Below the pieces are notes generated by a model. The model was given only the letters and a program-made list of their open reading frames with translations, did no database searches and was not told the DNA's origin. A program made the position numbers and the translations under genes. A DNA stretch of 64,000 nt from Liquidambar formosana (Eukaryota; Streptophyta; Magnoliopsida; Saxifragales; Altingiaceae): assembly GCA_039720395.1 (NCBI GenBank), contig JBBPBK010000041.1, forward strand, positions 124,001 to 188,000, given 5' to 3'. Below, in pieces: positions 1 to 11,734 of the stretch (position 1 is its first letter; each line of letters opens with the position of its first letter).

Positions 1-2379
1 AACATTGATGAACCTGAGAGACCAAGAACTACCTCTTTTGTCGATGTATCAAAGGTGTACGGTCGTGATCAGGACAAGAAAACCATCGTGACCAAGTTGT
101 TGGGTGGGGGTAGTCAAGAAGAAAGGGGCCTCCATATCATCTCTATTGTTGGGATGGGAGGGATCGGCAAGACAACTCTCTCCCAACTAGCCTACAACGA
201 TGATGATGTGAAGGCCCATTTCGACAAAAGAATTTGGGTGTGCGTATCAGATCCTTTTGATGAAATTAGGATTGCCAAAACGATTGTTGAGGCTCTTGAA
301 GATAATGCCCCAAATCTGTTTGAGTTACAGACTCTGCTTGAACGAATTGAAAATTCTATTTCGGGGAAGAAATTCCTTCTTGTCCTAGATGATGCGTGGC
401 CAAAAGAGAACGAGAAGTTGGAACCATTGATACATTCTCTCAAGAATGGTGCTCAAGGAAGTGGAGTTTTGGTGACCACACGGGATGAGAGAGTTGCAAA
501 GATGATGGGTGCAACGTACATGCACCCCTTGGAGGAATTGTCAAAGGAGGTGTGCCAGTCATTGTTTAGTCAGATAGCATTTTTCGGAAGAAGTAGAGAG
601 GACCGTTTGAAATTGGAAGAGATTGGTAAGAAAATAGCAGACAAGTGCAAGGGCTTGCCTCTCGCTGCGAAGACTCTAGGGAGCCTCATGCGCTTCAAGA
701 AAACAAAACAAGATTGGCAGAATGTTCTGGATAGTGAACTATGGGAGTTGGAAGAGGTCGAAAAAGGCCTTTTTCCTCCCCTACTTTTGAGCTATTATGA
801 TTTGCCATCGGCACTGAAACGGTGCTTCTCATATTGTGCCATCTTTCCAAAAGATCATGTGATAGTGACAGAGAAGCTGATTCAGCTTTGGATGTCACAA
901 GGCTATCTCAGCTCAAGGAGAAGTAGAGAGATGGAAACAATTGGTCTGGAGAACTTTGAAAACTTAGTTATGCGGTCATTCTTTCAAGATATTGAGAAAG
1001 ACGAGGAGGATGGTAGCATTAGAAGTTGCAAGATGCATGACATAGTGCATGACTTTGCCCAGTATCTTACAAAGAATGAATGTTTTATGATGGAGGTTGA
1101 TGCAAGAGAGAAGCCAAGTTCATCCAACAGAAAGGGCCGTCATTCAACCGTAATACTTGCTACGGATGCTTCATTTTCTGTCTCAAATTACAGTAAAGGA
1201 AATCTGCACACCCTCTTTGTCTTGCCTAAAGTCACCACAGGAATTGGTAATGCCCTATCTGATTTATTCCATCATTTGAAATGTCTTCGGGCTTTAGATC
1301 TGAGTAAGAACTTAATTAATGAAATTCCGATCGAGATAGGGAAATTGATACATCTGAGATACCTCAACTTATCCAATAATGGGTTTGAAAAGTTGCCTGA
1401 AGAAGTGTGTGATTTATGTAATTTGCAGACATTGGATCTTACTTTCTGCTGGTGTCTTGAGGAACTTCCTAAAGGGATGGGTAAATTGATTAATTTGAGA
1501 CATTTTGAAATTTCTTGGACTTACAAAATAAGGTTTTGGCCAAAAGGAATTGGGAGATTAAGCTCTCTTCAGACATTACGTGAATTCTTTGTAAAAGGCA
1601 GTGACGATGACAGAGAGGCATTTAAGCTTGGAGATCTGGAGAACTTGAACAATCTTCGGGGGCGTCTAAGGATAAGAGGGTTGGCAAATATGACAGAGGA
1701 GAATGAGGCTAGGAAAGCAGAATTGAAGAGTAAGAAACACCTCGTTGGTTTGTGTCTTGAGTTCTCTCCTGTCGGAATAAAAGGGAAGAGTGATGATGTA
1801 ATTGAAGTCTTACAACCTCATCCAAACTTGGAATTTTTAGAGATACGCTACTACAGAGGCACCTTAATGCCCAGTTGGATGATGTCATTAACCAACCTGC
1901 GAAAGCTACTACTCTACTTTTGTTGCAACTGTGCACATTTGCCTCCTTTGGGGAAACTGCCATTCCTTGAATCTCTTGAACTGAAGTATATGGATAGAGT
2001 GAAAAAAGTGGGTGTTGAATTTTTGGGATTTGGGATTGATGACAACACAACAGATGAAGATGACAAAAAAGATGCATCGGTAATAACTGCATTCCCAATG
2101 TTGAAGCAACTCACTTTTTACGGAATGAATGGGTGGAAACACTGGGATACCGAGGTCACAAGGAGAAGAGAAGAAGATGTTATAATAATGCCATGCCTTC
2201 GTTCCTTGAAAATTGAGTATTGCCCCAAACTAAAGGCACTGCCGCACCACCTTCAGACAATGCCACTAGAGAAATTGGTAATCAAATTGTGTCCTATTCT
2301 GAAGCAACGTTGCCAAGAGCAGACAGGAGAGGACTGGGCCAAGATATCTCACATCACAAACATCGAATTTGAACAGTGA
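1..2379 (+). CDS. CC-NB-ARC-LRR (CNL) disease-resistance protein R1, start lies outside the window
   Basis: Intracellular immune receptor of the RGA/CNL type. The frame is open from base 1 (792 codons), and the coiled-coil N-terminus lies before the window. The first ATG-like codon in this window is not the start, because the sequence upstream aligns in frame with R2. Seen in order: P-loop GMGGIGKTTL (nt 151-180), kinase-2 LVLDDAW (about 379-399, with Ala where Val is usual), RNBS-B GSGVLVTTRDER, GLPLAAKTLG (about 650), QLWMSQGYL, MHD motif (M codon at 1033), then an LRR region from about 1240 to 2340 (LRALDLSKN, LRYLNLSNN, LQTLDLTFC). It is nearly identical to R2 over its whole length and 3' flank, so it is a recent tandem duplicate. 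No frame lesion is visible. Family function (ATP/ADP-switched immune receptor) is known; the ligand is not inferable. Confidence 0.93.
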   Translation, partial: NIDEPERPRTTSFVDVSKVYGRDQDKKTIVTKLLGGGSQEERGLHIISIVGMGGIGKTTLSQLAYNDDDVKAHFDKRIWVCVSDPFDEIRIAKTIVEALEDNAPNLFELQTLLERIENSISGKKFLLVLDDAWPKENEKLEPLIHSLKNGAQGSGVLVTTRDERVAKMMGATYMHPLEELSKEVCQSLFSQIAFFGRSREDRLKLEEIGKKIADKCKGLPLAAKTLGSLMRFKKTKQDWQNVLDSELWELEEVEKGLFPPLLLSYYDLPSALKRCFSYCAIFPKDHVIVTEKLIQLWMSQGYLSSRRSREMETIGLENFENLVMRSFFQDIEKDEEDGSIRSCKMHDIVHDFAQYLTKNECFMMEVDAREKPSSSNRKGRHSTVILATDASFSVSNYSKGNLHTLFVLPKVTTGIGNALSDLFHHLKCLRALDLSKNLINEIPIEIGKLIHLRYLNLSNNGFEKLPEEVCDLCNLQTLDLTFCWCLEELPKGMGKLINLRHFEISWTYKIRFWPKGIGRLSSLQTLREFFVKGSDDDREAFKLGDLENLNNLRGRLRIRGLANMTEENEARKAELKSKKHLVGLCLEFSPVGIKGKSDDVIEVLQPHPNLEFLEIRYYRGTLMPSWMMSLTNLRKLLLYFCCNCAHLPPLGKLPFLESLELKYMDRVKKVGVEFLGFGIDDNTTDEDDKKDASVITAFPMLKQLTFYGMNGWKHWDTEVTRRREEDVIIMPCLRSLKIEYCPKLKALPHHLQTMPLEKLVIKLCPILKQRCQEQTGEDWAKISHITNIEFEQ

Positions 2380-4169
2380 CTTCTCTGCTGCTGCTGATCC
2401 ACAATCAAATTTCTTCAACATATGAAGGTAACCTCTTCTACTATATCTTCATGATGTTGATCAATTGATTAGTAACTTCATGCAATGATGTGGTTTCTTT
2501 GAATTTTTAATTCAATCTAAAAACTAGATAATATATACTATGTAATTACTCTTTTTTCTTAGTTTTTTTTTTTTTTTTTTTTTTTTAAAATTTTCTGTTC
2601 AGACAGTGCAACATGACTGTATCTCCAATGTCTAGAATGAATTAATTTATTCCAAAGTATCATGGTGTCAGTCCCTCATTGTGAGAATTGCAAAAACAAA
2701 TTGCAGAACTTCCTTACTATGAGCCAATGACAGAAACCTTTCTTAAGGCTTCCAAATAACGTTGAATCATCCCCCAATCATTCTATGGGCAAAAACAAGT
2801 TGAGTGAGCATAAATGTGCTTGATTAGAATAGTTATAATGCTATGCTTTACATACTCTTGTCTGATCAAAATATATTTGGTGAGCATTCATTAGCACTTT
2901 ATTATCTCAAGCACATGTTCTGCTATTTTTTTTTCTCCCTCTTTCTTGATGAGAAGATTCCCAAAATAAGGCAATTGTCCTATGCAACTAACCCTTTTCT
3001 TCTGCAATTTTAGCACTACGAATTAGAACTTTGTGTTGCTGACAAGATGAGCCTTTGCATTTCTTAGGAATAGCAACCTAAAGTTACGACTAAATTGACT
3101 CCCTCTACTATGAAAATTGCAGAGAAAAAATGGAAGAGGTTATCGGAGAAGATATGTGCTCCAAGAAGGCAAGTCATTTTTTCCTCAAAGTTGCATCAAA
3201 ATGAGCCTCTAATTGCTGAACTATAATATATTTTACCTGCGAAGTTTTGCTCTTCTTTTCATTTATTTATAATTTTCTCTTCTCAAAACTCCATCGCGTC
3301 ATTTGTTCATTTCCTTTTTGACCTAATAAATTATGCAGTGGGAATTGGACTCTATGTTCTAACTAGAGTAGCAAATCTCAAGCTGGAGGGAAAAATGGTC
3401 ATGCGAGCCGAGACAAGCAACTTAACATTCTGCTACTAATATGGCGGATGGACTAAGTTTCATAAACAATTCACTTAAGATGACACAAGGTAAGTCCGAC
3501 ATGTCACATACTTCCTGATGAATCAATGTAAAGTGGTACGTGACACATAACAAGATGGGAAACTAGCCAAGAGTATTTTCGTCATCTTCTGTATGTATTT
3601 TCTGTGGTTTGAAACTGAAGTAGGATGTTAAACTTATTAAGGTTACATTTTTGTAGGGACACTCTGTTTTGTGTTTTTTTTTTTTCTTCAAAAGGATAAA
3701 GGGATATGTACTTGGTTTTAAAGGCACAAAAGTTTGTTTCTCTTATTGAGTGCAAATGTGCAATTACCATGCCAAAACATTCTACTTGGTTTTTTTGTTA
3801 GTTTTTGTTTGCTTAGTTTCTTTTCATTGGCTGTGTTGCTGGGGATATCATTTTTTTTTCAACTGAAATTTCTTTCCGAATGTATGCAGATCACTCATTT
3901 TGTCACAAGGCTTGCCTTGTTGAGTAGTTGTTGTCCTATTATGCATCATTAACAAAAGATAACATAAGAGCTAGCATTTTTCACATAAATTCGCTTTGGG
4001 AAATTGGAGGTGAGCAGGAAATCACTCATATAACCTTGAGATTATCCATCCATATATTCACAGAGAAAAGATTTAAAAATTTTATACATGAAGAGTAGCA
4101 TGTCATTATTTCCACCATTTGTTGCTCTATTGGGTTGTTCTTTTTCCTCCTCTAATTTTAAGCTATATA
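2380..4169 (+). other. 3' flank of R1 with probable 3'-UTR introns
   Basis: No gene. A GT donor-like site follows ATGAAG at 2428. An acceptor-like TTGCAG ends at 3122, followed by a short purine-rich exon-like block (3123-3166) and another acceptor-like TGCAG near 3338. The same blocks recur after R2 (from about 15830) and R3 (from about 38690), which suggests spliced 3'-UTR exons. A T-run lies at about 2562-2586. Splicing is inferred from conservation among copies, not proven. Confidence 0.5.
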
Positions 4170-4790
4170 CTACAATATTCACCAGGGCCCCAAGCAGTGC
4201 TTCTCTTATTGGTCAAGAATATTTTGAAAACTCAGCGATGGTGCTATTTCATCGAAGATTCTGAAAAAGGTGGTGATGGTAGCGTACAAGAATGCAAGAT
4301 ACATGACATAGCTCATGAATTTGCCTAATTTCATACGGAGAATGAATGGTTTATTATGAAGGTTGATTGTGAGAAAGAGTTGGGCATGGCCTCATCCTAT
4401 GAAAACGGCCGGACAAATCTTCCATCTCCATTTATAATACAGAATTACAACCTCTTGTTCCTGATTTTTTTTTCCAACATCTTATGTCTTATGGGATTAT
4501 ATTTGCTTGAGAATTGAACTGAAGAAATTCCGGAAGAGGTAGGGAAATTGATAGGGTCTGAGGGATCTTGATCTATCTCAATATTTGTTCAGAAAATTGC
4601 ATGAAATGATTTTGTGATTTACGTAATCTGAAAACCCTGGACGTTATCTTGAAAAACTACCTCAAGGAATTGGACAATTAATTGACTTGAAACATCTTGA
4701 TCTTGATCAGACTTGAAGGCTAAGAATCTTGACAAAAGGAATTGGAGATTAGGCTCATTTCGGATGTTAGATTCATTGTAAGTTGGCACT
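4170..4790 (+). pseudogene. Decayed CNL remnant (NB-ARC tail and LRR)
   Basis: Short stretches translate to pieces homologous to R1: a segment like EDSEKGGDGSVQECKIHD followed by IAHEFA (the MHD region, with M changed to I), then broken pieces resembling KLPEEV and LRR starts. Stops and frameshifts occur throughout. A sister remnant lies at 16970-17690 and a third at 41760-42690, each just upstream of the 3' end of a minus-strand kinase. The remnant is therefore an old part of the duplicated module. Confidence 0.75.
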
Positions 4791-4890
4791 AGGAGTATAT
4801 GATATAGTGAATGAAATTCATTAGAAAGTGGATGTCAATAGTACTTCAGTTAGTGGTGATATAGTAAATTACATGCCTTCATATATGTAT

Positions 4891-5946
4891 TCATTGTGAA
4901 AACTCATCACCAGAATCAGTTTCCTCATTCACTGCATCGGCGCTTTCCTGCAGCTGCCTTGCAAATTCAAGTCCTTCCACCACATCCCCCATCATGGGTC
5001 TTTCAATTCCATTATCTCGGAGGCAGCTCTCGGCAATGGCCACAAATTCCTTCAAGCAAACCGGTGCGATTTTTCCCGTCAGGTAAGGATCAATGATCTC
5101 ATCAATGGTCCCATTCCTTATACATTTTTTAGCCCAAATAGATAGATACGTTTCATCCCCATCAAACTTTGGATTGACTGCACTCCTAGCACATAGCACC
5201 TCAAACAACACCACACCAAATGAATATACGTCAGATTTTTCTGTCAATTCCTCAAGCCTCATATATTCCGGATCCAAATACCCCGGTGTACCCATAACCA
5301 ACGAACTCACGGGCGTATTGGGCATGCCGGATGGACCCATCAAGGACGACCCGAAATCCGAAATCTTAGCCGCCCATTTCTCGTCCAACACTATGTTGCT
5401 GCTCTTCACGTCTCTGTGAATGATAGTCCGCTTTCCGCCTGTGTGTAGATAGTGTAATCCTTTCGCTGCACCTATGCATATCTCAAGCCTCTGCTTCCAT
5501 GGTAGTCCACCTTTCTCTGTTTTATAGAGAAGATGATTTAATAGAACCCCATTGATCATGTAATCATATACGAGGATCCTCTCATTTTTTTCGTTGCAGT
5601 AGCCAATCGGAGAGATTAGATGAGGGTGACGGAGCTGAGACAGCAACTCAATCTCATTCTTGAACTGACGGGCTCCGTCGTGGGACCCTGGGGTCAACCT
5701 CCTGATCGCAACCATTGTGTTGCCGCTGTCGACACAACCTCTGTACACGATGCCGAAGCCACCTTTGCCGACGATAGAGTCGCTGTAGAAGTTGTTGGAG
5801 GCTTTTTGGATCTCCGCGAGTGCAAAGCGCCGACAGGGTTGATGGGGTGAAGATGAAGCTTTTGAGCTTGAGGAATTGGCTTTGTATGGATCCAAACACC
5901 ATGATAGTCCACAGCAAGAGACGCCGCGCTGCTTCGTCTTCCTCAT
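4891..5946 (-). CDS. RLK-A: CrRLK1L/FERONIA-like cytoplasmic kinase lacking ectodomain; predicted pseudokinase (VAIK to VAIR)
   Basis: 351 aa, ATG at 5946. The N-terminus has a Cys pair (SCCGL) but no signal peptide, malectin-like domain or membrane segment, so it resembles a receptor-like cytoplasmic kinase derived from a FERONIA-type receptor. Kinase motifs: Gly loop GKGGFGIVYRG (60-70), VAIR (79-82), HRDVKSSN (177-184), DFG (197-199), GTPGYLDPEY (219-228), then an acidic tail ending SGDEFSQ. The invariant ATP-binding Lys of VAIK is Arg (codon AGG, where paralogue RLK-D has AAG). Loss of this Lys normally abolishes or strongly reduces catalysis, so it may act as a scaffold or decoy. It converges with the CNL remnant upstream. 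No frame lesion. Confidence 0.88.
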   Translation of the reverse strand: MRKTKQRGVSCCGLSWCLDPYKANSSSSKASSSPHQPCRRFALAEIQKASNNFYSDSIVGKGGFGIVYRGCVDSGNTMVAIRRLTPGSHDGARQFKNEIELLSQLRHPHLISPIGYCNEKNERILVYDYMINGVLLNHLLYKTEKGGLPWKQRLEICIGAAKGLHYLHTGGKRTIIHRDVKSSNIVLDEKWAAKISDFGSSLMGPSGMPNTPVSSLVMGTPGYLDPEYMRLEELTEKSDVYSFGVVLFEVLCARSAVNPKFDGDETYLSIWAKKCIRNGTIDEIIDPYLTGKIAPVCLKEFVAIAESCLRDNGIERPMMGDVVEGLEFARQLQESADAVNEETDSGDEFSQ

Positions 5947-6658
5947 GCGGTTTTGCAGTCCCTGTGTTTGTGTAATTTACCTTGGATTTTTAAGAATCGG
6001 ACTTTCTCGTTGTAAAACAGGGGAGATAGAGAAAGACGGTGTGAGGGTAATAGTGCATATGGGGGTTGGTAGTGAGAACGCGTTACTGCTTGCTGGAATT
6101 TCAAATAAAATCTTGAATAGTCTACATTACAAAATGGAGAAATGATACTGAAATGTTTGACTCTATCTTAATAGGCGATTTTGGATATCTAATAGCTCTG
6201 TTGGTTTTAATTAGATAGAATTTGAAAGAAATATTATAAAAAAATAATAATTTTGAAGAAATATTTAAAATTAATTAACCATCAAATATGGCTATTTAAA
6301 ATAAGAAAAATGCAACCGGATAGCACAAGTGGTTGCACACATGATAAAGGACCACGGTTTTAGGTCGTAAAATAAAATTTATGTCTCTTTCTTATCAGAT
6401 ACACGAGCTTGTGGGTATATTGTGCGTCACAAGAGGAATAATCTAGACTCAAATGGGAGTAACCTTGAGATAACCACTCCTTAGAAAGGATGCAATGAGC
6501 AAATTAAGATTAGAGATAATAACACCACTCAGTACAATGATGACTCCAGTGAAATGTTTTGTCCGGCTTATCTCCTCATCATCATATACCATGGAAATTA
6601 GTAACATTTGAACATCTCATTGGCACCCAAAAAAAATAAAAAAAACACTCGTTTGGAA
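5947..6658. other. Spacer between RLK-A and RLK-B
   Basis: Holds the RLK-A 5' flank (pyrimidine/purine-rich leader around 5950-6060) and AT-rich sequence. No ectodomain coding sequence is found upstream of the kinase. A block at 6300-6480 has a distant counterpart at 41480-41590, upstream of RLK-D, consistent with module duplication. Confidence 0.6.
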
Positions 6659-7984
6659 TCAGATTCGCGGGTGGCAATGGAGACCTCCTCCACCTCCTCG
6701 GATTTTACACTCAGAATCAGAGCAAGGAGAGCTCGGATCACTATTTCTTGAAGTCAAAATGCGACCACCTTGCCTTGAGACCATGTCGGTGGGAGCATAG
6801 GTGATGATGGACTCACCGAATGACATGCCGCGGTAGATCGATGTGTTCATTGTGAGGCTCATCATCATCACCGGAATCATTTTCGTCGTTGGAACGTCTG
6901 CGCTTTCCTGCAGCTGCAGTGCGAACTCAAGGCCGTCCACCACATCGCCCATCATGGGTCTTTCAATTCTATTATCAAGGAGGCAGCTCTGTGCGATGGC
7001 CACAAATTCCTTCAAACGAACCGGTGCGATTCTACCCATCAGATAAGGATCAATGATCTGATCGAGGGTCCTGTTTCGAATACACTCTCGAGCCCCATCG
7101 GCTAGAGTCACTCGATACTGATCATTAAGCTCACAATCCCATGGTTTCCTAGCGCACAATACCTCTAACAACACCACAGCAAATGAATACACGTCAGATT
7201 TCTCTGTCAGTTGCTGATGCCTTGCGTATTCTGGATCCAAATACCCCAATGTACCCGTAACTCCTTCATCACTCACAGCCGCATTGGGCATGCCGGATGG
7301 ACCCTTCAAGGAGACCCCGAAATTCGCAATCTTAGCCACACATTTCCCGTCCAACAAGATGTTGGGGCCCTTCACGTCTCTGTGAATGATTGTCTGCTTG
7401 CTACCGGTATGAAGAAAGTGTAACCCTTTAGCTGCAGCTATGCATATCTCAAGCCTCTGCTTCCATGGTAGTGGGTCACTGTTTGTTCCGTGTAGACGTT
7501 TATATAGAGTTCCATTGATCATGTAATCATATACAACGATCATCTCATCATTTTGGTCGCAGTAGCCAATCAGAGAGACAAGATGAGGATGACAGAGCAG
7601 TGAGAACACATTAATCTGAGTCCTGAACTCATGGACTCCAAATTGTGGCCCAGACTTATACCTCTTGATGACAACCATGGTATTGCCGCCATCGATAGTA
7701 CCTTTGTATATCGTGTTGTAGGTGTGAATGCCGATGATAAAATCATCGTGGAAGTTGTTGGTGGCTTTTCGGATTAAAGCCAGTCAAAAGTGCCGTCAGG
7801 GTTGATGGGGCGAAGATGAAGCCTCTGCCCTTGAGATATTGGGTTTGTATGGATCCCACCCCAGTGATAATCCACAGAGAAAGTTGCAGCCCTTCGTCTT
7901 CCTCAATCGCCGGGAAAATAAGTAAATATCTTTTTCTTGGGGGTATGCGGTTTTGCAGTGCCCCCTCTTGGGATCTCCTTGCAA
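6659..7984 (-). pseudogene. RLK-B: FERONIA-like kinase pseudogene
   Basis: Homologous to RLK-A and RLK-F over the full length. The N-terminal part (7984 down to about 7799) reads into SSPHQP and then hits a TGA where paralogues have Cys, and a second TGA four codons later. The glycine loop is degenerate (GIHTYNTIYKG instead of G-GGFG-VYKG). Downstream from 7678 the frame is open: VVIK is kept and HRDVKGPN is present, but DFG has become NFG (AKIANFG). The tail is read out of frame for about 20 codons compared with RLK-F (DENDSGDDE-like) and then returns to IYRGMSFGESIIT. Two stops plus loss of the Gly loop and DFG Asp make this a clear non-functional kinase; the 339-codon open part may still be transcribed. 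Confidence 0.87.
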
Positions 7985-8113
7985 GGTGAATTTTTTTTTC
8001 TTCTTTTTTTTTTTTTTTTATAGTAAATGACAGAAAACTGCCCTGGTGTACAAGGGGGTCAACAGATAACCCCTAATCTTTTAATTTTGTCAACATGCCC
8101 CTGAGCTCATTTG

Positions 8114-8247
8114 GGGATTAATTGAGTTGACACTGTTAATAGAAAATGTAAAAAGACTGATATACCCTTACACCATCCTTGGGATTAATTGAGTTGACAC
8201 TGTTAATAGAAAATGTAAAAAGACTGATATACCCCTACACCATCCCT
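8114..8247. repeat. 67-bp tandem duplication inside the MULE-like element
   Basis: Two adjacent, almost identical 67-bp units (8114-8180 and 8181-8247), each starting GGGATTAATTGAGTTGACAC and ending at the ACACCATCC block. The duplication sits just inside the left inverted repeat. Confidence 0.9.
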
Positions 8248-8699
8248 TCGCGTGCACATCTTCAACCGACGGCCCACACTCCGGCCAACTCTATTTTTTT
8301 TCGGCAGCCTTTCTCTGTCTCTCTCTCACTTGCCCCTACACTCTGGCCAAAGGAAGGGGGGTTCTCGATGGTCAAGTTTGGGTTTGAAAATGGCAGCCAT
8401 GGCAGTTGCAACTCCAAACCTCAAAACCAATACCCATATCTATGACAGCTGCAACTCCATATCTGCAACTCCAAACCCCAAACCCAATACCCATATTTGC
8501 AACCCCACAACACCTCTAACCCCAAACGCAACACATACCATTTTTCCCTACAATACCCATGTTTACAACTCCACAATCAAAACCCATAGTCAGATTCGGT
8601 TCCAAAACCCCCAACCCATAGTCAGATCCGCTGTTCGAGCGCTAGGTGGACACGGTTGAATGAACAAGCTCACCGAAGAAAGGGGGCAGCCATAGCAGC

Positions 8700-9030
8700 T
8701 GCTGCTGCTACTGCTTCATCTTCTTCGGGCATGGCAGTGGCTATAGGGGTGCTTCAGCGCTGATTTTCCCGAAAAAAATGGAGGATTGCTTCATCTCGCC
8801 GGCTGTTGTGGGTGCAGAGGGAGGGTAAGATGGGGGTTTGGTCAAACCCATGGCAGTCGTGGCGTCAGCGGTTGCTGTTGCTACAGCTTCATCTCCTTCG
8901 GCTATAGCAATGGCTATGGGGTGTTTCGGTGGTGATTTGCCGGAAAAAATAGCCGACATCTTCACTGGCAATGGCTGACATCTTCGCTGGCTGTCGTGGG
9001 TGCAGAGGGAGGGTGGGATGGGGGTTTGGG
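8700..9030. repeat. Diverged direct repeat of about 170 bp
   Basis: The block starting GCTTCATCTTCTTCGG (about 8715) and ending in a GGGTGCAGAGGGAGGG stretch recurs from about 8887 (GCTTCATCTCCTTCGG) to 9020 with the same order of sub-blocks. It is internal to the MULE-like element and probably a duplicated captured fragment. Confidence 0.7.
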
Positions 9031-9230
9031 TTGGGAGAGAGAGCGAGGGTGTTTTTGACAATTACAGTGTCACATGCATAGTACATGACCACTTTCCGTC
9101 AATTTTTGCTAATGAAGAGTAATGCACATTGGAAAAAAATTAAAACATCAAAGAGGTACATTGACAAAACTAAAATATAAAGGGTTATCTGTTGATCCCT
9201 ATACATTGAGCGTTTTCTACAATTTACCCC

Positions 9231-10793
9231 TTCTCTTTTTTTTTTTTTTTTTTTTTTCTTTTTTTTTCACTCGTACGTCCCTTTTGCTTGTTTGCAGTTG
9301 TTTGATAAAAAGCAAACCACCTAAAACGTTATTAAATCAATTTTATATTGAAATTACAGCTTGTATGTCCCTTTTTCTTGTTTGCGGTTGTTTGATAAAA
9401 AGCAAAATTACAGCTTTAAGAGTTTGACTGTGGTCTTTGTCACCCAACCGGCCAGCGAAAATAAATAAATAAATTGGACTTCGTCGATCTATGACATGTA
9501 GAACTCCATGTAATGTGATATGGCAAATTGGTATCACAAGCCAATCATATTCAAATAGAATTAGAATGTCAATATATTTGTTGGTCTTATTTTCTCACTT
9601 TATTTGAATGTGATTGATTTATGATCGATTCCACCTGACTATATTACAATTACATGAAAGTTTTTGCCATCTATGATGGTTGGGAGAGACTTTTTGTATT
9701 TTTGTTTTTAGTAAGATGGAAGAAGTTTGACTTGTTTGTTCATAATCCCTTGAAAAATATTAAATTGCAATATCCATTCTAAAAGTTTATACATTTAACA
9801 ATTGGGTTTTCTTAATAGGGGAATGCTAGTGTCAACCGCAGAGTTTGGATCTTCGCACATTGGTTGGTTGGTTGGTGCGTGCGTGACACGTTCAGTGGGA
9901 TTCACATGCGCGTGTCATGCACACGCCAACCAGTGCATGAATATCTCGCCATCGCGGTTGACGCTAGCATTCTTCTTTCTTAATAATTACAATTAATAAT
10001 TCAATCATTACATGAAAAAATGTGTTTTCATATATAGTTTTCCAAGCAACTTTCACCATTTAAAATGCATTTTCATAATTTTTGATGTAATGATTAGATC
10101 ATTAATTGTCACTTAAAGGGCACATGTTAAGAAAACCCTTAACAATTAACTTCATCGTTACGTGTCTTTAGCAAAATTACATAGAGAAAGTCCTTAGCAC
10201 GTGACTTTGTTATATTCATAAAATGTCATATTTACCATTCCTCTACCTCCTTCCCAAGTTTGGACTCGGTGTTGAGGTGAAAAGACTCGGCAACTTGCTG
10301 AGCTCTCTTTAGCCATTGGATTAGATTTTGGACGGTCTAAATTAAAAGATCAAAAGTTGCTATTAAGATCATTTTGGTTATTTCAATAGCAATTTTTTGT
10401 CTTTTAATTTCGATCATCTAAAATCCCATTGAACAACAGAGATGAGCTTGACACACCACCAAATCCTTGTACCTCCCTACGGCTCCAAAATTCATGGCCA
10501 CATGACACTGACAATTTCCTCAAGACCATCTCCATGTGGTGTTTCCTTTCCTTTCTTCGATTCATCGTGCTCGAACAAAATGGGTCAGGCTGCCAAGATT
10601 CCCAACACCATCCTCCACCACAAAGAATAAATTAAAGAAACCCATAAGTCAATGGTAGTAAAGTGGAAATGTCACACCAACCCTCTAAGCATTTCGCCTC
10701 AGCCTATTGTAGAAAAAATTATATATAATTATAATATGGTTGATGTGGTACTATAAGTCAATGAAAGTGGAGTAAAGTGGAAATGTCAAGTTA
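9231..10793. other. Intergenic spacer, paralogous to 45655-46043 plus 61521-62401
   Basis: No gene. T-rich tract at 9237-9270. From about 9305 the sequence matches 45660 onward closely (AAACCACCTAAAACGT), and from about 9915 it matches 61521 onward. This copy is the uninterrupted version of the site into which the large Gypsy element inserted. Confidence 0.8.
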
Positions 10794-10801
10794 CTTCTTT
10801 G

Positions 10802-11726
10802 TAGTGGTGTTCATGGTTCGGTTTTAGGATAGATTTCAAACCAAACCATAATACTTCGATTTTATTCTTACCAAACCAAAACCAAACCGTATTATAAAAA
10901 AAACCAAACCAAACGAAGCAAAAAAATTTCAATTTTGTTTGGTTCGGTTTTGATTTTAGCCTATCAAGTAACAATAAATCATCATAGATAATTGTTTACC
11001 CCTAACAAAGTGAAAAAAAATGATAATCCAAACTCTAAATAAAAACAGTTTTAATAAAAGCATTACATTAGCAACTAAAAAAAAACATTAAACATTGTAT
11101 CAAAATGGAAACAGAGAGCGAGAGTTGGGCAGCAAAGTAGTAAACTTTAGTTTAACTATTAACTCAGTAGGGTTTGTATTCCTAATACAATATTGCCTAT
11201 TTTATCTTTTTATCCTTATTTGAATAGAAAATTTACAAACTAAACTTTAATACTCCTTCCGTCCTATTAAGATAGGCCATATTTGCAACTTTTTTTGTCC
11301 CAAAATGTTTGTCCACTTTGAAAAGTCAAATCATTATTTTTATAAGTTTCCTACTATACCCATTGTTATTTCAATGATAACTTTTAACACAAAACCTAAT
11401 ACAAAAAAGTTGAGAGTACTTTTGGAAAGATGAAGTTTAATTAATACAAATCAATGCAATAATGACCCTTTTTTAAACTCCGTGATTTATCAAACCTGGC
11501 CCATCTTTGTGGGACGGAGGGAGTATATAATATATCATTATAATTATATATATATAATTTTTTTTTTTTCGGTTTTTCAGTTCGGTTTGGTTTTTTTAAA
11601 ATGAAAACCAAAAACAAAAAAATTTAATTCGGTTTTCTAAAATTGGAACCAAAACCAAACCAAACCAAACCGGCCAATTTGGTTTGGTTTGGTTCTTCGT
11701 TTTAACCTAAACCATGAACACCTCTA
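10802..11726. mobile_element. hAT-like non-autonomous element, 8-bp TSD CTTCTTTG
   Basis: Termini TAGTGGTGTTCATGGTTCGG and (reverse complement of the right end) TAGAGGTGTTCATGGTTTAG are inverted repeats. Subterminal regions are full of GGTTTGGTTTGG-type repeats. Direct 8-bp duplications CTTCTTTG flank it (10794-10801 and 11727-11734), the hAT signature. A paralogous copy sits at 62410-63925. No transposase frame is seen. Confidence 0.85.
11253..11523. mobile_element. Stowaway-type (Tc1/mariner) MITE nested in the hAT-like element
   Basis: Left terminus CTCCTTCCGTCC and right terminus GGGACGGAGGGAG are inverted, flanked by TA on both sides (11251-11252, 11524-11525). The element is 271 bp. 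It is absent from the paralogous hAT-like copy at 62410-63925, so it inserted after the duplication. Confidence 0.9.
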
Positions 11727-11734
11727 CTTCTTTG

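Larger units (their letters stand above)
8023..9227. mobile_element. Non-autonomous element with long terminal inverted repeats (MULE-like)
   Basis: The left end (GTAAATGACAGAAAAC...) and the reverse complement of the right end (GTAAATTGTAGAAAAC...) match imperfectly for about 80 bp, including the shared block TCAACAGATAACCC. Long TIRs with unrelated GC-rich internal sequence suggest a Mutator-like non-autonomous element that captured genomic fragments. Both flanks are poly(T), so the target duplication and exact ends cannot be fixed. No transposase is present. The internal frames are low complexity (Pro/Ala/Thr rich) and not convincing genes. Confidence 0.65.

Noticed and set aside
1709..2142. 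Antisense frames within R1 (and the matching ones at 14417-14822 in R2)
   Set aside because: They mirror the LRR coding sequence, show no domain, and exist in both copies only because the sense gene is conserved.
6300..6480. tRNA-derived SINE (also 41480-41590)
   Set aside because: An A-box-like TAGCACAAGTGG is present, but the B box is poor and no poly(A) tail or target duplication was found. Shared occurrence is explained by module duplication.
8252..8659. Pro/Thr/Asn-rich plus-strand frame in the MULE-like element
   Set aside because: Imperfect repeats of AACCCATA/CCAAACCC type give a low-complexity translation; no gene evidence.
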